A stretch of 31,087 bases of DNA from CAADGU01 sp964581605 (GCA_964581605.1 CAZOPF010000070.1:1-31087), one strand, 5' to 3'; shown: positions 1 through 6,404, counted from the first letter of the stretch. Notes: a model not told the origin generated them from the sequence alone. Program-made: numbers and translations.

Positions 1-95
1 CACCAAATCACTAAAACACCAAATCACCAAATCACTAAAACACCAAATCACCAAATCACTAAAACACCAAATCACCAACATACTAAATCACTAAA
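1..95. repeat. 24-bp tandem repeat built of octamers (cut by window edge)
   Basis: The window opens in a simple repeat made of CACCAAAT/CACTAAAA-type octamers arranged as 24-bp units: two full 24-bp copies after a 16-bp partial one, then a degenerate tail. The repeat reaches the stop codon of the ferritin gene on the minus strand. No gene is seen. It extends beyond the window, so its full size is unknown. Confidence 0.85.
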
Positions 96-623
96 TCACT
101 CTTCTTCCTCCGCCCCCCCACCCTCCGCCCCATGCGGATTCGCCAGATTGCGGCGCACAAAATCCTCCACCAGCAGCAACATCCCCCCTGCATGTTTAAT
201 CGTTGCCAGCAGCTTGGACATCGTGTCCACCTCTTCCACCTGCTCATCCACAAACCATTGCAAGAAGTTCAGGCTGGCATAATCCTGGTCTTCGCGGGCA
301 ATTTTGACCAGATTATTGATCTGGTCAGTCACCTTTAACTCCTGATCCAGGGCAAACTGCACCGCTTCGGCCGCCCCGGCAAACGCATTCTTCAATTCCG
401 GGGTGCTGGGGATCAGCGGCTTCGCGCCCGTATCCAACAGAAAATGCACAAACTTCATGGCGTGCATCCGCTCCTCTTCCGCCTGCCGATAAAAGAAGGC
501 CGCCAGATCGGGCAGGCTCTCGGCGTCAAAATAAACCGCAATAGCAATATACTGTTGCGAGGCGCTAAACTCGCTTTGAATCTGGGCGTTCATCGCCTCG
601 ACCACACGGGGTTTGACAATCAT
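96..623 (-). CDS. ftnA: Bacterial non-heme ferritin
   Basis: Encodes a 175-residue ferritin-like iron storage protein that would oxidise Fe(II) and store it as a ferric core in a cytoplasmic shell. The E. coli FtnA-type ferroxidase residues are visible one position shifted: E18, E51 and H54 (EERMH), E95, Q128 and E131. The start at 623 is chosen over an upstream in-frame ATG because AAGGAG lies a few bases before it and the protein then begins MIVKPRVVEAMN, as in the family. The C-terminus is a poly-acidic tail (EGGGAEEEE), slightly unusual. It is transcribed away from the DGR target gene at 720, so the two share a divergent promoter region of about 100 bp. Its position fits with the feo/dtxR iron genes on the far side of the DGR. 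Confidence 0.93.
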   Translation of the reverse strand: MIVKPRVVEAMNAQIQSEFSASQQYIAIAVYFDAESLPDLAAFFYRQAEEERMHAMKFVHFLLDTGAKPLIPSTPELKNAFAGAAEAVQFALDQELKVTDQINNLVKIAREDQDYASLNFLQWFVDEQVEEVDTMSKLLATIKHAGGMLLLVEDFVRRNLANPHGAEGGGAEEEE

Positions 624-706
624 CGTTTTCTCCTTATCACGCAACGCAATTTGCCCGATCGCGTTACAATATCCAGCCAATACTCAAATTATACCAGCCT
701 GTCAGA

Positions 707-712
707 TATAAT
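707..712 (+). promoter_or_regulatory. -10 box (TATAAT) of the DGR target gene, apparently leaderless
   Basis: A perfect TATAAT lies 7 nt before the ATG at 720. Transcription would begin at or next to the start codon, so the mRNA would be leaderless. No Shine-Dalgarno sequence is present and no clear -35 is seen. The same layout recurs before the genes at 10548 and 13724 (minus). Confidence 0.6.
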
Positions 713-719
713 ACCGGCC

Positions 720-3710
720 ATGAACAGACCCGAACCACCCGACCCCGAACCCAAATCCACCTTCGCCGCCCTCATAGACGCCTTCACCAAACTACCGCCC
801 CTGCTCAGCTACGGCGGCCTGATCCTCATCGCCCTCATCCTGCTCATCTGGCTCACCGGCAGCCTGCCCAACATCATCCTGGTTGTGCCGGTCGTCGCCC
901 TGGTGGCCTTCCTGGTTTATGCCTTCCTCAACAACCGCTTTGAAATGGAAAAGGAACGGCTCAAAGCCAGCCAGGAAAGCGAACGGCTGAAATTAGAGGC
1001 CGAACTGGAACGGCTGCGTGTGCAGCAGGAAGGCGAACTGGCCAGAGAACAACTCAAGCAGCAAACCAGCCTGGAAAAAGCGAAACTCAAAGCCGCGACC
1101 CCACCTGCCCCGCCCCAACCGGAAGAACCAGCCGCCCCCGCTGTCTGGCCGGGCAGTTATCACCGCTACGTCTGGCAGCAGTGCGCCCACCTGCACATGA
1201 CCAGCATAGACCCCAAAGCGCAGGAACTCGGTGCATCCGTCTTGAACCTGCACAGCATCTTCACCACGCTAGACGTGCCCAAGACGCTGGAACGGGAGGA
1301 AGCCAAAGCGCACTGGCTGAGCCAGGCAGAAGCGGAACGCCGTGGCCGCGAACCGGCGCTGGCCTTTATCAGCCGCCCGGAGAACCAACGGCTGGTGCTG
1401 CTAGGGCAACCCGGTTCCGGCAAATCCACCCTGGTGAAATTTATGGCGCTCTGTCTCAGCGGCGCTGGACTGAACGAGCCGGAAACAAATCTGGAAAGCC
1501 TGAGCCACAATGGCTGGCAGCGGCCCGCCTTGCTGCCGCTGCTGGTGGAGCTGCGCCAATACGCCGCCAAAGGGTTGTCCCAAAAACAAAGCCTGTGGAC
1601 ATATCTCCTCGCTGGATTAAAAAGTGAAGGGCTGGCTGCCTGCACCACCGCCCTGGAACAGCATTTGAAACAGCAAGGCGGCATTTTGCTGCTGGACGGG
1701 CTGGACGAAGTGCCGGAAGCGCACCAACGCCGCGAACAATTGCGCGAAGCCATCCTGCAATTTGTCCGCGAATTCCCTCAGGTGCAGATGGTGGTCACCT
1801 CTCGCCCCTATGCTTACCAAAACCCTGCCTGGCAGTTGCCCGGTTTCAGCCAGACCACCCTGTTGGACTTCACGCCCACACAAATCAACAGCTACATTGA
1901 CCGCTGGTATGAGGTGGCCGGGCCACAAGACCCCAACCTGGGGCTGGAACGGGCACAGCAGTACGCCAGCCAGTTGAAATGGCAGGTAGAACACAACCAC
2001 AATCTGGCCGAATTGGCCCCGCGGCCGTTGCTGTTGGCGCTGATGGTGTCGTTGCATCGCTGGCGCGGCGGCGGCCTGCTGCCGGAACGGCGCGAGCAGT
2101 TATACGATGCCAGCGTCAACCTGCTGCTCGACCTGTGGCAACGGCCGAAGTTGATTTTGGACGAAGCCGGGCAGCCCCGCGAAGAGGAAGCCAATACGCT
2201 GACCGTTCTGGGCATTGACACCCTGGCGCTGCGCCACGCGCTCAGCCAACTGGCTTACGAAGTTCACCTTAAACAGCCCGAAGCCACCGGCACGGCCGAC
2301 ATCGCCCATGAAAAATTGGTAGCTGCCCTGCGCCAGGCCGTGCCCAAAGAAAAACGAGACGCCATCCCCCACCAGAAGATCGCCAGCTACGTGCGCGACC
2401 GCGCCGGGCTGCTGGAAGACCGGGGCGAAGGGGTGTATGGTTTTCCCCACCGCACCTTTCAGGAATATCTGGCGGCCATGCACCTGCTGGATCGGGAGGA
2501 TTTCCCGGATAATCTGGTGCCGCTGGTGCGCCAGGATCCGGTGCGCTGGCGCGAGGCCACCCTGCTGGCCGGCAATACGGCCAAAACCGCGCAGCAGTGG
2601 ACGCTGGTGGAGCATCTGTATGAACGGCAGGATGCACCCCCGGCCGGCCAGCCCGTCGCCGAGGCGCAGTGGTGGGGCGTCTTTCTGGCGGGCCAGGTAT
2701 TGCATGATTCCGACCTGCTGAAAAAAGAGACAAAGCTGTACCAACACTCCCTGCGGCAGGTGCAGGGCTGGCACAAAAACATCCTGATGCGCGGCGCGCT
2801 GCCGCCGCGTGACCGGGCGATGGCGGGCGATGTGCTGGCGGAGTTGGGGGATAACCGGCCGGGTGTGCTGGCCTGCGACGACATGCCCCTGTGTACCGTG
2901 CCGCCAGGGGAATTCTGGATGAGCAACGGCGAACAGAGCCGGGAGGGGCGCTGGCTGGACATTCTGAACAAACCATACTGGCTGGCCCAATACCCGGTGA
3001 CCGTAGCCCAATTCCGCGAATTTGTGCAGGGCAGCGGCTACAAGCCAAGCGTCAGTGACAGTCTCGCAGGCCCGGCCAACCGGCCGGTGGTGTGGGTGAA
3101 CTGGTATGACGCGCTGGCCTTTTGTGACTGGCTGGACAAACGGTGGCGGCCGTATCTGCCGCCCGGCTACCGGCTGACGCTGCCCAACGAAGCCGAATGG
3201 GAAAAAGCGGCCCGCGGCGGCCGGGAAATGCCCGCTACACCTCACATTACCACCGTTCACGACCTGAAAACAGCCATCAACCAGCCACCGGCTACCATAG
3301 CCAACCCCGTTCCGCAACGGGAATACCCCTGGGGCGATGAACCAACGCAGGCCAAAGGGGCCGATGGGCAGGTGATTTACCGGGCCAACGACGAAGCGGC
3401 CACTGTGGGGCGGGCCACGGCCGTGGGCAGCTTCCCCGCCGGCGCCAGCCCCGTGGGCGGCCAGGATATGGGCGGCAATGTGTGGGAATGGACGCGCAGT
3501 TTTTCGGGGAAGACACGGCCGTACCGCCTCTCCCGGGACTATGAAACGACCGACCCGCGCAACAAAGAAGCTATGCTGTTGTGTGGCGGTGCTTATTGGA
3601 TTGACTATCCCGGCTGCTCGGCCCGCTACGGGTACCTCCCGCGCTACGACTTCGTCGGCAGCCTCGGGTTTCGAGTAGTCGTGTCCCCTTTTCTCGCCTC
3701 TGAACGCTGA
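720..3710 (+). CDS. DGR target: membrane-anchored coiled-coil / NACHT NTPase / FGE-fold variable protein
   Basis: A 996-residue multidomain protein. Two hydrophobic helices (about residues 31-47 and 50-70) are followed by a charged coiled coil (about 72-125), a proline-rich linker and a NACHT/STAND NTPase with Walker A GQPGSGKST (229-237) and a Walker B region LLLDGLDE (about 322-330). A helical stretch leads to an FGE-sulfatase domain (about 720 to the end) with MGGNVWEW near 916. The extreme C-terminus, residues 970-982, is the VR. FGE-type (C-type lectin fold) domains are established DGR targets, and the variable residues usually form the ligand-binding face. The expected logic is ligand sensing by the lectin-like tip coupled to NTP-driven switching at the membrane. 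The ligand and the output are unknown. The ATG at 720 sits directly after a TATAAT box; an in-frame ORF extends upstream but overlaps ferritin and lacks support. Family and VR are certain; the immune or conflict role is inferred. Confidence 0.93.
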   Translation: MNRPEPPDPEPKSTFAALIDAFTKLPPLLSYGGLILIALILLIWLTGSLPNIILVVPVVALVAFLVYAFLNNRFEMEKERLKASQESERLKLEAELERLRVQQEGELAREQLKQQTSLEKAKLKAATPPAPPQPEEPAAPAVWPGSYHRYVWQQCAHLHMTSIDPKAQELGASVLNLHSIFTTLDVPKTLEREEAKAHWLSQAEAERRGREPALAFISRPENQRLVLLGQPGSGKSTLVKFMALCLSGAGLNEPETNLESLSHNGWQRPALLPLLVELRQYAAKGLSQKQSLWTYLLAGLKSEGLAACTTALEQHLKQQGGILLLDGLDEVPEAHQRREQLREAILQFVREFPQVQMVVTSRPYAYQNPAWQLPGFSQTTLLDFTPTQINSYIDRWYEVAGPQDPNLGLERAQQYASQLKWQVEHNHNLAELAPRPLLLALMVSLHRWRGGGLLPERREQLYDASVNLLLDLWQRPKLILDEAGQPREEEANTLTVLGIDTLALRHALSQLAYEVHLKQPEATGTADIAHEKLVAALRQAVPKEKRDAIPHQKIASYVRDRAGLLEDRGEGVYGFPHRTFQEYLAAMHLLDREDFPDNLVPLVRQDPVRWREATLLAGNTAKTAQQWTLVEHLYERQDAPPAGQPVAEAQWWGVFLAGQVLHDSDLLKKETKLYQHSLRQVQGWHKNILMRGALPPRDRAMAGDVLAELGDNRPGVLACDDMPLCTVPPGEFWMSNGEQSREGRWLDILNKPYWLAQYPVTVAQFREFVQGSGYKPSVSDSLAGPANRPVVWVNWYDALAFCDWLDKRWRPYLPPGYRLTLPNEAEWEKAARGGREMPATPHITTVHDLKTAINQPPATIANPVPQREYPWGDEPTQAKGADGQVIYRANDEAATVGRATAVGSFPAGASPVGGQDMGGNVWEWTRSFSGKTRPYRLSRDYETTDPRNKEAMLLCGGAYWIDYPGCSARYGYLPRYDFVGSLGFRVVVSPFLASER
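3609..3686 (+). other. DGR variable region (VR)
   Basis: These 78 nt match the TR at 5586-5509 (minus) without gaps. The first 18 nt and the last 21 nt are identical. The central 39 nt (3627-3665, target residues 970-982) carry 14 substitutions, every one at a TR adenine: TR residues N R N N P H N N F N D N N became Y G Y L P R Y D F V G S L. The 21 identical bases at the 3' end, GGGTTTCGAGTAGTCGTGTCC, would act as the initiation-of-mutagenic-homology segment. Two adenines inside it are unchanged, as expected for that element. Confidence 0.96.
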
Positions 3711-3759
3711 TCCCTCTGATCTCTGAACCCTCTGGAATTCTGATCTCTCTGGGGGGTCT

Positions 3760-3778
3760 GGGGGGCTTCCCCCCAGGG
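3760..3778 (+). other. Perfect GC hairpin 74 bp after the VR
   Basis: CTGGGGGG (3760-3767), a CTT loop and CCCCCCAG (3771-3778) form a perfect 8-bp stem. DGRs such as that of Bordetella phage BPP-1 need a small hairpin or cruciform shortly after the VR for retrohoming. This one is about 74 bp past the VR end and could serve that role, or could simply be part of the transcription stop for the target gene, although no T-run follows. Confidence 0.5.
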
Positions 3779-3863
3779 CCCCCGCGGCCGTCGTAGGGGC
3801 GGGACGGCGCGGGCGTTACCTGGCCACCCCCCAACACCCCGTCTTCGCGCCGTCTCGCCCCAC

Positions 3864-4200
3864 CCCCACCCCCAACCCATTACCCGCAAGGGGGCGAGAC
3901 AGGCGGGAAATACCACCCTGGTGAACCCGCCAACGTCTCCCCCGCCCGTCCCGCCCCTACCATTCACCGAACACCGATTACGGATGTGACCGTGCCACCA
4001 CCCGCCCGCTCAACACCTTCTTCCGCAGCCCCACCCCCAACCCATTACCCGCAAGGGGGCGAGACAGGCGGGAAATACCACCCTGGTGAACCCGCCAACG
4101 TCTCCCCCGCCCGTCCCGCCCCTACCATTCACCGAACACCGATTACGGATGTGACCGTGCCACCACCCGCCCGCTCAACACCTTCTTCCGCAGCCCCACC
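3864..4200. repeat. Perfect 165-bp tandem duplication covering the 3' end of the RT gene
   Basis: Unit 1 is 3864-4028 and unit 2 is 4029-4193, with 7 more matching bases to 4200. I find no mismatch between the units. Unit 2 contains the last 17 codons of the RT gene (stop at 4143), so unit 1 holds an orphan copy of that tail. The whole stretch 3711-4142 between the target gene and the RT gene holds only this repeat and the C-rich sequence before it; no gene is visible. Perfect identity points to a recent duplication. Confidence 0.95.
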
Positions 4201-5240
4201 GTATTGCCATACCGGGCATGGTTCACCCACCCCCGCACGGCCGCATCCACCACCTCCAGCGAAATCTCCCCCCGTTCATACTGCCCCACCAGCCGGGCAA
4301 AGCGCCGCCCAAACTGCACCCCCTTCCGCCGCTTCAACCGCCGCCGCTCCGGGAAAATGTGGAAGCCCAAAAACGGGATGCCCTCCGTCACCGGATGTGG
4401 CTGTGCCCCCGCATGAATCGTCAGCCGGAAACGGGCCAACTCCGCTTCCACTGCCGCCTTCCATTCCCACAGTTCCCCTTTGTCGTTGCTGAAAAGCAAA
4501 AAATCATCCACATAACGCACATACCCCTTACAGCGCAGCCGCCGCTTCACAAAATGGTCAAACGGATTCAAATACACATTGGCCCAAAACTGGCTGGTCA
4601 GGTTACCAATGGGCAATCCCCTGGGGCGCAAAGCGGCCAGCAAATCATCCCCCGGAAAATAAACCATCTCATACTGCTCGCTCAACACCCCCTCGCCGCT
4701 GGCTAGAATCGCGTCTACCAGCCACATCACCTGTTCATCCGCAATCTTTGCCGCCAGCAGCCCGCGCAAAATAGCATGATCCAGGCTGGGGAAAAATTGG
4801 CGCACATCACAGGCCAGCACATAACGAAAGCGGCGAGCGTACTCCTGGCAGCGGTCACGCGCTTTGTGCGTGCCCTTGCCCACCCGGTTGGCGTAGCTGT
4901 CCTCAATAAAGCTGCGCTCAAACAGCGGCTCGATGACGTTGCACAGGGCGTGGTGTACCACCCGGTCGCGGAACGGCGCGGCGCTGATCAACCGCCGTTT
5001 TGGTTCATGGATAAAAAAGCTGTGGTATGGCCCCGGCCGGTAGCTCTGGTCGCGCAATTCCGCCTGCAACTGCATCAGGTTATCTTCCAGGCGATAGTCA
5101 AAGGCGGCCACATTGCCACGCCCTCGTTTGCGCCGGGCGGCGCGCCAGTAGGCCAGCAGCAGGTTATCCCAACTGGTGATCGTCTGAAACATGCTGTGTA
5201 AAGACATGCGATTTCTTGAAGAAATCGCATGTCGGTTCAT
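4143..5240 (-). CDS. DGR reverse transcriptase
   Basis: Copies the TR RNA into adenine-mutagenised cDNA that replaces the VR. Up to 365 residues. Numbered from the first ATG, RT motifs are CDVRQFFPS (D145), the DGR-diagnostic LPIGNLTSQ (motif 4, about 209-217) and the catalytic YVDD (243-246). SFFIHEPKRRLISAAPFRDRVVHHAL is typical of the DGR clade; group II intron RTs carry other motifs and maturase domains that are absent here. The start is uncertain: ATGs at 5240, 5207 and 5192 are in frame, none with a good ribosome site. Family-like sequence begins near LHSMFQTITSWDNLLLAY, which favours 5207 or 5192. The 5207 ATG lies in the 3' arm of a perfect palindrome. The gene is convergent with the target gene and last in the avd-TR-RT cassette. 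Confidence 0.96.
   Translation of the reverse strand: MNRHAISSRNRMSLHSMFQTITSWDNLLLAYWRAARRKRGRGNVAAFDYRLEDNLMQLQAELRDQSYRPGPYHSFFIHEPKRRLISAAPFRDRVVHHALCNVIEPLFERSFIEDSYANRVGKGTHKARDRCQEYARRFRYVLACDVRQFFPSLDHAILRGLLAAKIADEQVMWLVDAILASGEGVLSEQYEMVYFPGDDLLAALRPRGLPIGNLTSQFWANVYLNPFDHFVKRRLRCKGYVRYVDDFLLFSNDKGELWEWKAAVEAELARFRLTIHAGAQPHPVTEGIPFLGFHIFPERRRLKRRKGVQFGRRFARLVGQYERGEISLEVVDAAVRGWVNHARYGNTVGLRKKVLSGRVVARSHP
5203..5233 (-). promoter_or_regulatory. Perfect 31-nt palindrome over the RT start
   Basis: Two 15-bp arms (5203-5217 and 5219-5233) flank one central base. On the RT strand each arm holds an ATG: the one at 5207 is a plausible RT start and would be locked in the 3' arm of the RNA hairpin. 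If translation starts at 5240, the palindrome encodes residues 3-12 instead. It may limit RT synthesis, mark an RNA processing site or bound the template RNA. The function is not known. Confidence 0.7.
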
Positions 5241-5246
5241 TCGGGT

Positions 5247-5295
5247 GGCCGCGCCTCAGGGACGAACCGGGGAGGTGCGCCGAGGAGGCGCGGCC
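5247..5295 (-). other. Stem-loop, 11-bp perfect stem, next to the RT gene
   Basis: GGCCGCGCCTC (5247-5257) pairs with GAGGCGCGGCC (5285-5295) across a 27-nt loop. It lies between the TR and the RT start, in the spacer expected to be part of the DGR RNA. Confidence 0.65.
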
Positions 5296-5311
5296 GGTTG
5301 GTATTTACCCG

Positions 5312-5355
5312 GCCAGTTTGTGGGCGTGGTAAGGATACCACGGCTACAAACTGGC
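5312..5355 (-). other. Two-tier stem-loop between TR and RT
   Basis: Outer arms GCCAGTTTGT (5312-5321) and ACAAACTGGC (5346-5355) pair perfectly over 10 bp. After a symmetric 3x3 internal loop, CGTGGTA (5325-5331) pairs with TACCACG (5336-5342), leaving a 4-nt loop. It is the strongest structure in the TR-RT spacer and a good candidate for an RT/Avd binding or priming element. Confidence 0.75.
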
Positions 5356-5508
5356 ACGGCCAGGACAAAACCCCGCCATTTCTCGCCTCGGCCCTGAAAG
5401 CGTACTCGCAGGGCAGTTCCGGCAGGGACGCGGGGTGGCACGGTAGGATACCGGCCACAGCCCAACCTTGACGCTCTGGCCAATCTCTGACCATGCCAGG
5501 AGAAGTGT

Positions 5509-5586
5509 GGACACGACTACTCGAAACCCGTTGTTGTCGTTGAAGTTGTTGTGCGGGTTGTTCCTGTTGCGGGCCGAGCAGCCGGG
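5509..5586 (-). other. DGR template repeat (TR)
   Basis: Read on the minus strand from 5586 to 5509, this is the 78-nt partner of the VR at 3609-3686. Its central 39 nt contain 19 adenines, mostly as eight AAC codons, which is the usual DGR design: AAC can change to codons for many residues but never to a stop when only A changes. Fourteen of the 19 adenines differ in the present VR, and no C, G or T differs. Upstream of 5586 the resemblance to the target gene falls away, so this TR is shorter than many. Confidence 0.96.
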
Positions 5587-5636
5587 TTGGGTTTTGCCCT
5601 CAATAACGGCCGTTGTGAACGGCCGGATATTGCGTT

Positions 5637-5686
5637 CCTGGGGATGGAATCCCCAGGCTGATAGGGGAAACGCGCTGAAGCGCGTT
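5637..5686 (-). other. Two adjacent stem-loops between avd and TR
   Basis: CCTGGGG (5637-5643) pairs with CCCCAGG (5651-5657) over a 7-nt loop, and AACGCGC (5669-5675) pairs with GCGCGTT (5680-5686) over a TGAA tetraloop (TTCA on the minus strand). They lie immediately downstream of the avd stop and upstream of the TR, so they could mark the 5' part of the template RNA. Confidence 0.65.
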
Positions 5687-5690
5687 ATGG

Positions 5691-6047
5691 TTAACGGCCG
5701 TGTGTCTGTTTTTTCCAGCCACCCAATAAACGGCCAATTTCGGCGGTCATAGCGGCGGCGTGTTGATATTGGCCGGGGCTGAGCCATTGCCATTGGTGTG
5801 CCAGCCGCAGGTACAGCCGCACTTTGGCTAAGGCCACGTCTGCTTCCTGCAATTTTTCCAGGCGGGGTGCGCCCTGCTGCCAGTTGGCTTCTTCCAGCCG
5901 CTCGCGCAGGGCAAAGGCGGCGTCCGTCAGCCGCAGCGTGAAGGTCTGGCGGTGGGCGCGGGGGAAGTGGTTCGTCACGGGCAGCAGCCAGGTGAGGAAG
6001 TCAAAGGTGCGCGTAAAAATGGGCATTTCCTGGTGGGAAGTAGACAT
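5691..6047 (-). CDS. avd: DGR accessory variability determinant (Avd), four-helix bundle
   Basis: A 118-residue protein that begins MSTSHQEMPIFTRTFDFLTW and has the Avd pattern: the DFLTWLLPVTNHFPRAHR helix, an amphipathic middle helix with ALRERLEEAN, the LEKLQEADVALAKVRLYLRLAHQ helix and the closing LSPGQYQHAAAMTAEIGRLLGGW. Avd proteins form a basic pentameric barrel that binds the DGR RT and template RNA and are needed for mutagenic cDNA synthesis in BPP-1. Its place directly before the TR and RT is canonical. Its ATG is 6 nt after the feoC stop, with a GGGGGTGA-type ribosome site lying over the feoC end, so it appears translationally coupled to feoC. Confidence 0.9.
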   Translation of the reverse strand: MSTSHQEMPIFTRTFDFLTWLLPVTNHFPRAHRQTFTLRLTDAAFALRERLEEANWQQGAPRLEKLQEADVALAKVRLYLRLAHQWQWLSPGQYQHAAAMTAEIGRLLGGWKKQTHGR

Positions 6048-6053
6048 CGTTTG

Positions 6054-6305
6054 TCACCCCCTCACGGCAAACTGCTCCGGCAAACGGGCAATAAAATGGC
6101 AGGCAACCGTCCCCTGGCAGTCGCTGCCACAATGATGGGCAGGGGGAGTAGCCGTGTCTGCTCCCAATACCAACCGCCCCTTGCGCACCCAAAAGGCGAC
6201 CATATCCGCCACCACCCCTGGGTCCAGGTGCAGCCGCTGGCTCAATTCCTGAATGGTAATGGGGCCGTTGGCCTGTTCAATTTCGTGCAGGAGTTGATGT
6301 AACAT
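6054..6305 (-). CDS. feoC: FeoC-like winged-helix regulator
   Basis: An 83-residue protein with an N-terminal winged-helix (ITIQELSQRLHLDPGVVADMV) and a short cysteine cluster, HHCGSDCQGTVAC, as in FeoC proteins, which can bind an Fe-S cluster and act with FeoB in Fe(II) uptake. It follows feoB by 94 bp. There is no normal ribosome site: the sequence before the ATG is a heptamer repeat array. It overlaps functionally with avd, whose start is 6 nt beyond its stop. Confidence 0.85.
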   Translation of the reverse strand: MLHQLLHEIEQANGPITIQELSQRLHLDPGVVADMVAFWVRKGRLVLGADTATPPAHHCGSDCQGTVACHFIARLPEQFAVRG

Positions 6306-6306
6306 G

Positions 6307-6404
6307 GTGAACCGTGAACCGTGAACCGTGAATCGTAATTCGTAATTCGTAATTCGTAATTCGTAAACCGTAAACGGATAACGGATTACGGATTACGGAT
6401 TACG
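6307..6404. repeat. Array of 14 drifting heptamers filling the feoB-feoC gap
   Basis: Fourteen 7-bp units in strict phase: GTGAACC x3, GTGAATC, GTAATTC x4, GTAAACC, GTAAACG, GATAACG, GATTACG x3. Neighbouring units differ by one or two bases, so the array drifts gradually along its length. The last unit supplies the feoB stop codon on the minus strand. It takes up the entire space where the feoC ribosome site should be. Confidence 0.9.

Larger units (their letters stand above)
5241..5690 (-). ncRNA. DGR template RNA region between avd and RT
   Basis: These 450 nt separate the avd stop from the first RT ATG and carry no convincing gene. They contain the TR (5509-5586) and a set of stem-loops on both sides: 5637-5657, 5669-5686, 5312-5355 and 5247-5295, plus the 5203-5233 palindrome. 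In the best studied DGR, the TR with its downstream spacer forms the structured RNA that primes and templates cDNA synthesis with RT and Avd; this spacer has the same place and a comparable structured character. RNA ends cannot be set from sequence alone. An open frame of 149 codons crosses the TR (5344-5793, minus) but is best explained by the A-rich AAC codons of the template. Confidence 0.8.

Noticed and set aside
2100..3317. 405-codon minus-strand frame
   Set aside because: Antisense to the NACHT-FGE gene, which has clear domains. No start site or family is seen in this frame.
3751..3778. Intrinsic terminator for the target gene
   Set aside because: The stem is strong but is followed by GGGCCC-rich DNA and no T-run, so a terminator call is not supported; it is kept as a hairpin only.
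3864..4200. CRISPR array
   Set aside because: Only two long 165-bp identical tandem units, no alternating spacers and no cas genes. The same holds for the heptamer arrays.
3986..4492. Proline-rich plus-strand frame of 168 codons
   Set aside because: Composed of the 165-bp repeat and antisense RT sequence; it would arise from C-rich DNA alone.
4143..5240. Group II intron or retron RT
   Set aside because: The RT has DGR-type LPIGNLTSQ, no maturase/HNH domain, no retron msr-msd, and a matched TR/VR pair plus Avd are present.
5344..5793. 149-codon minus-strand frame across the TR
   Set aside because: It holds the TR and its stems and overlaps the end of avd. AAC-rich template composition keeps it open; the TR is a template, not a coding gene.
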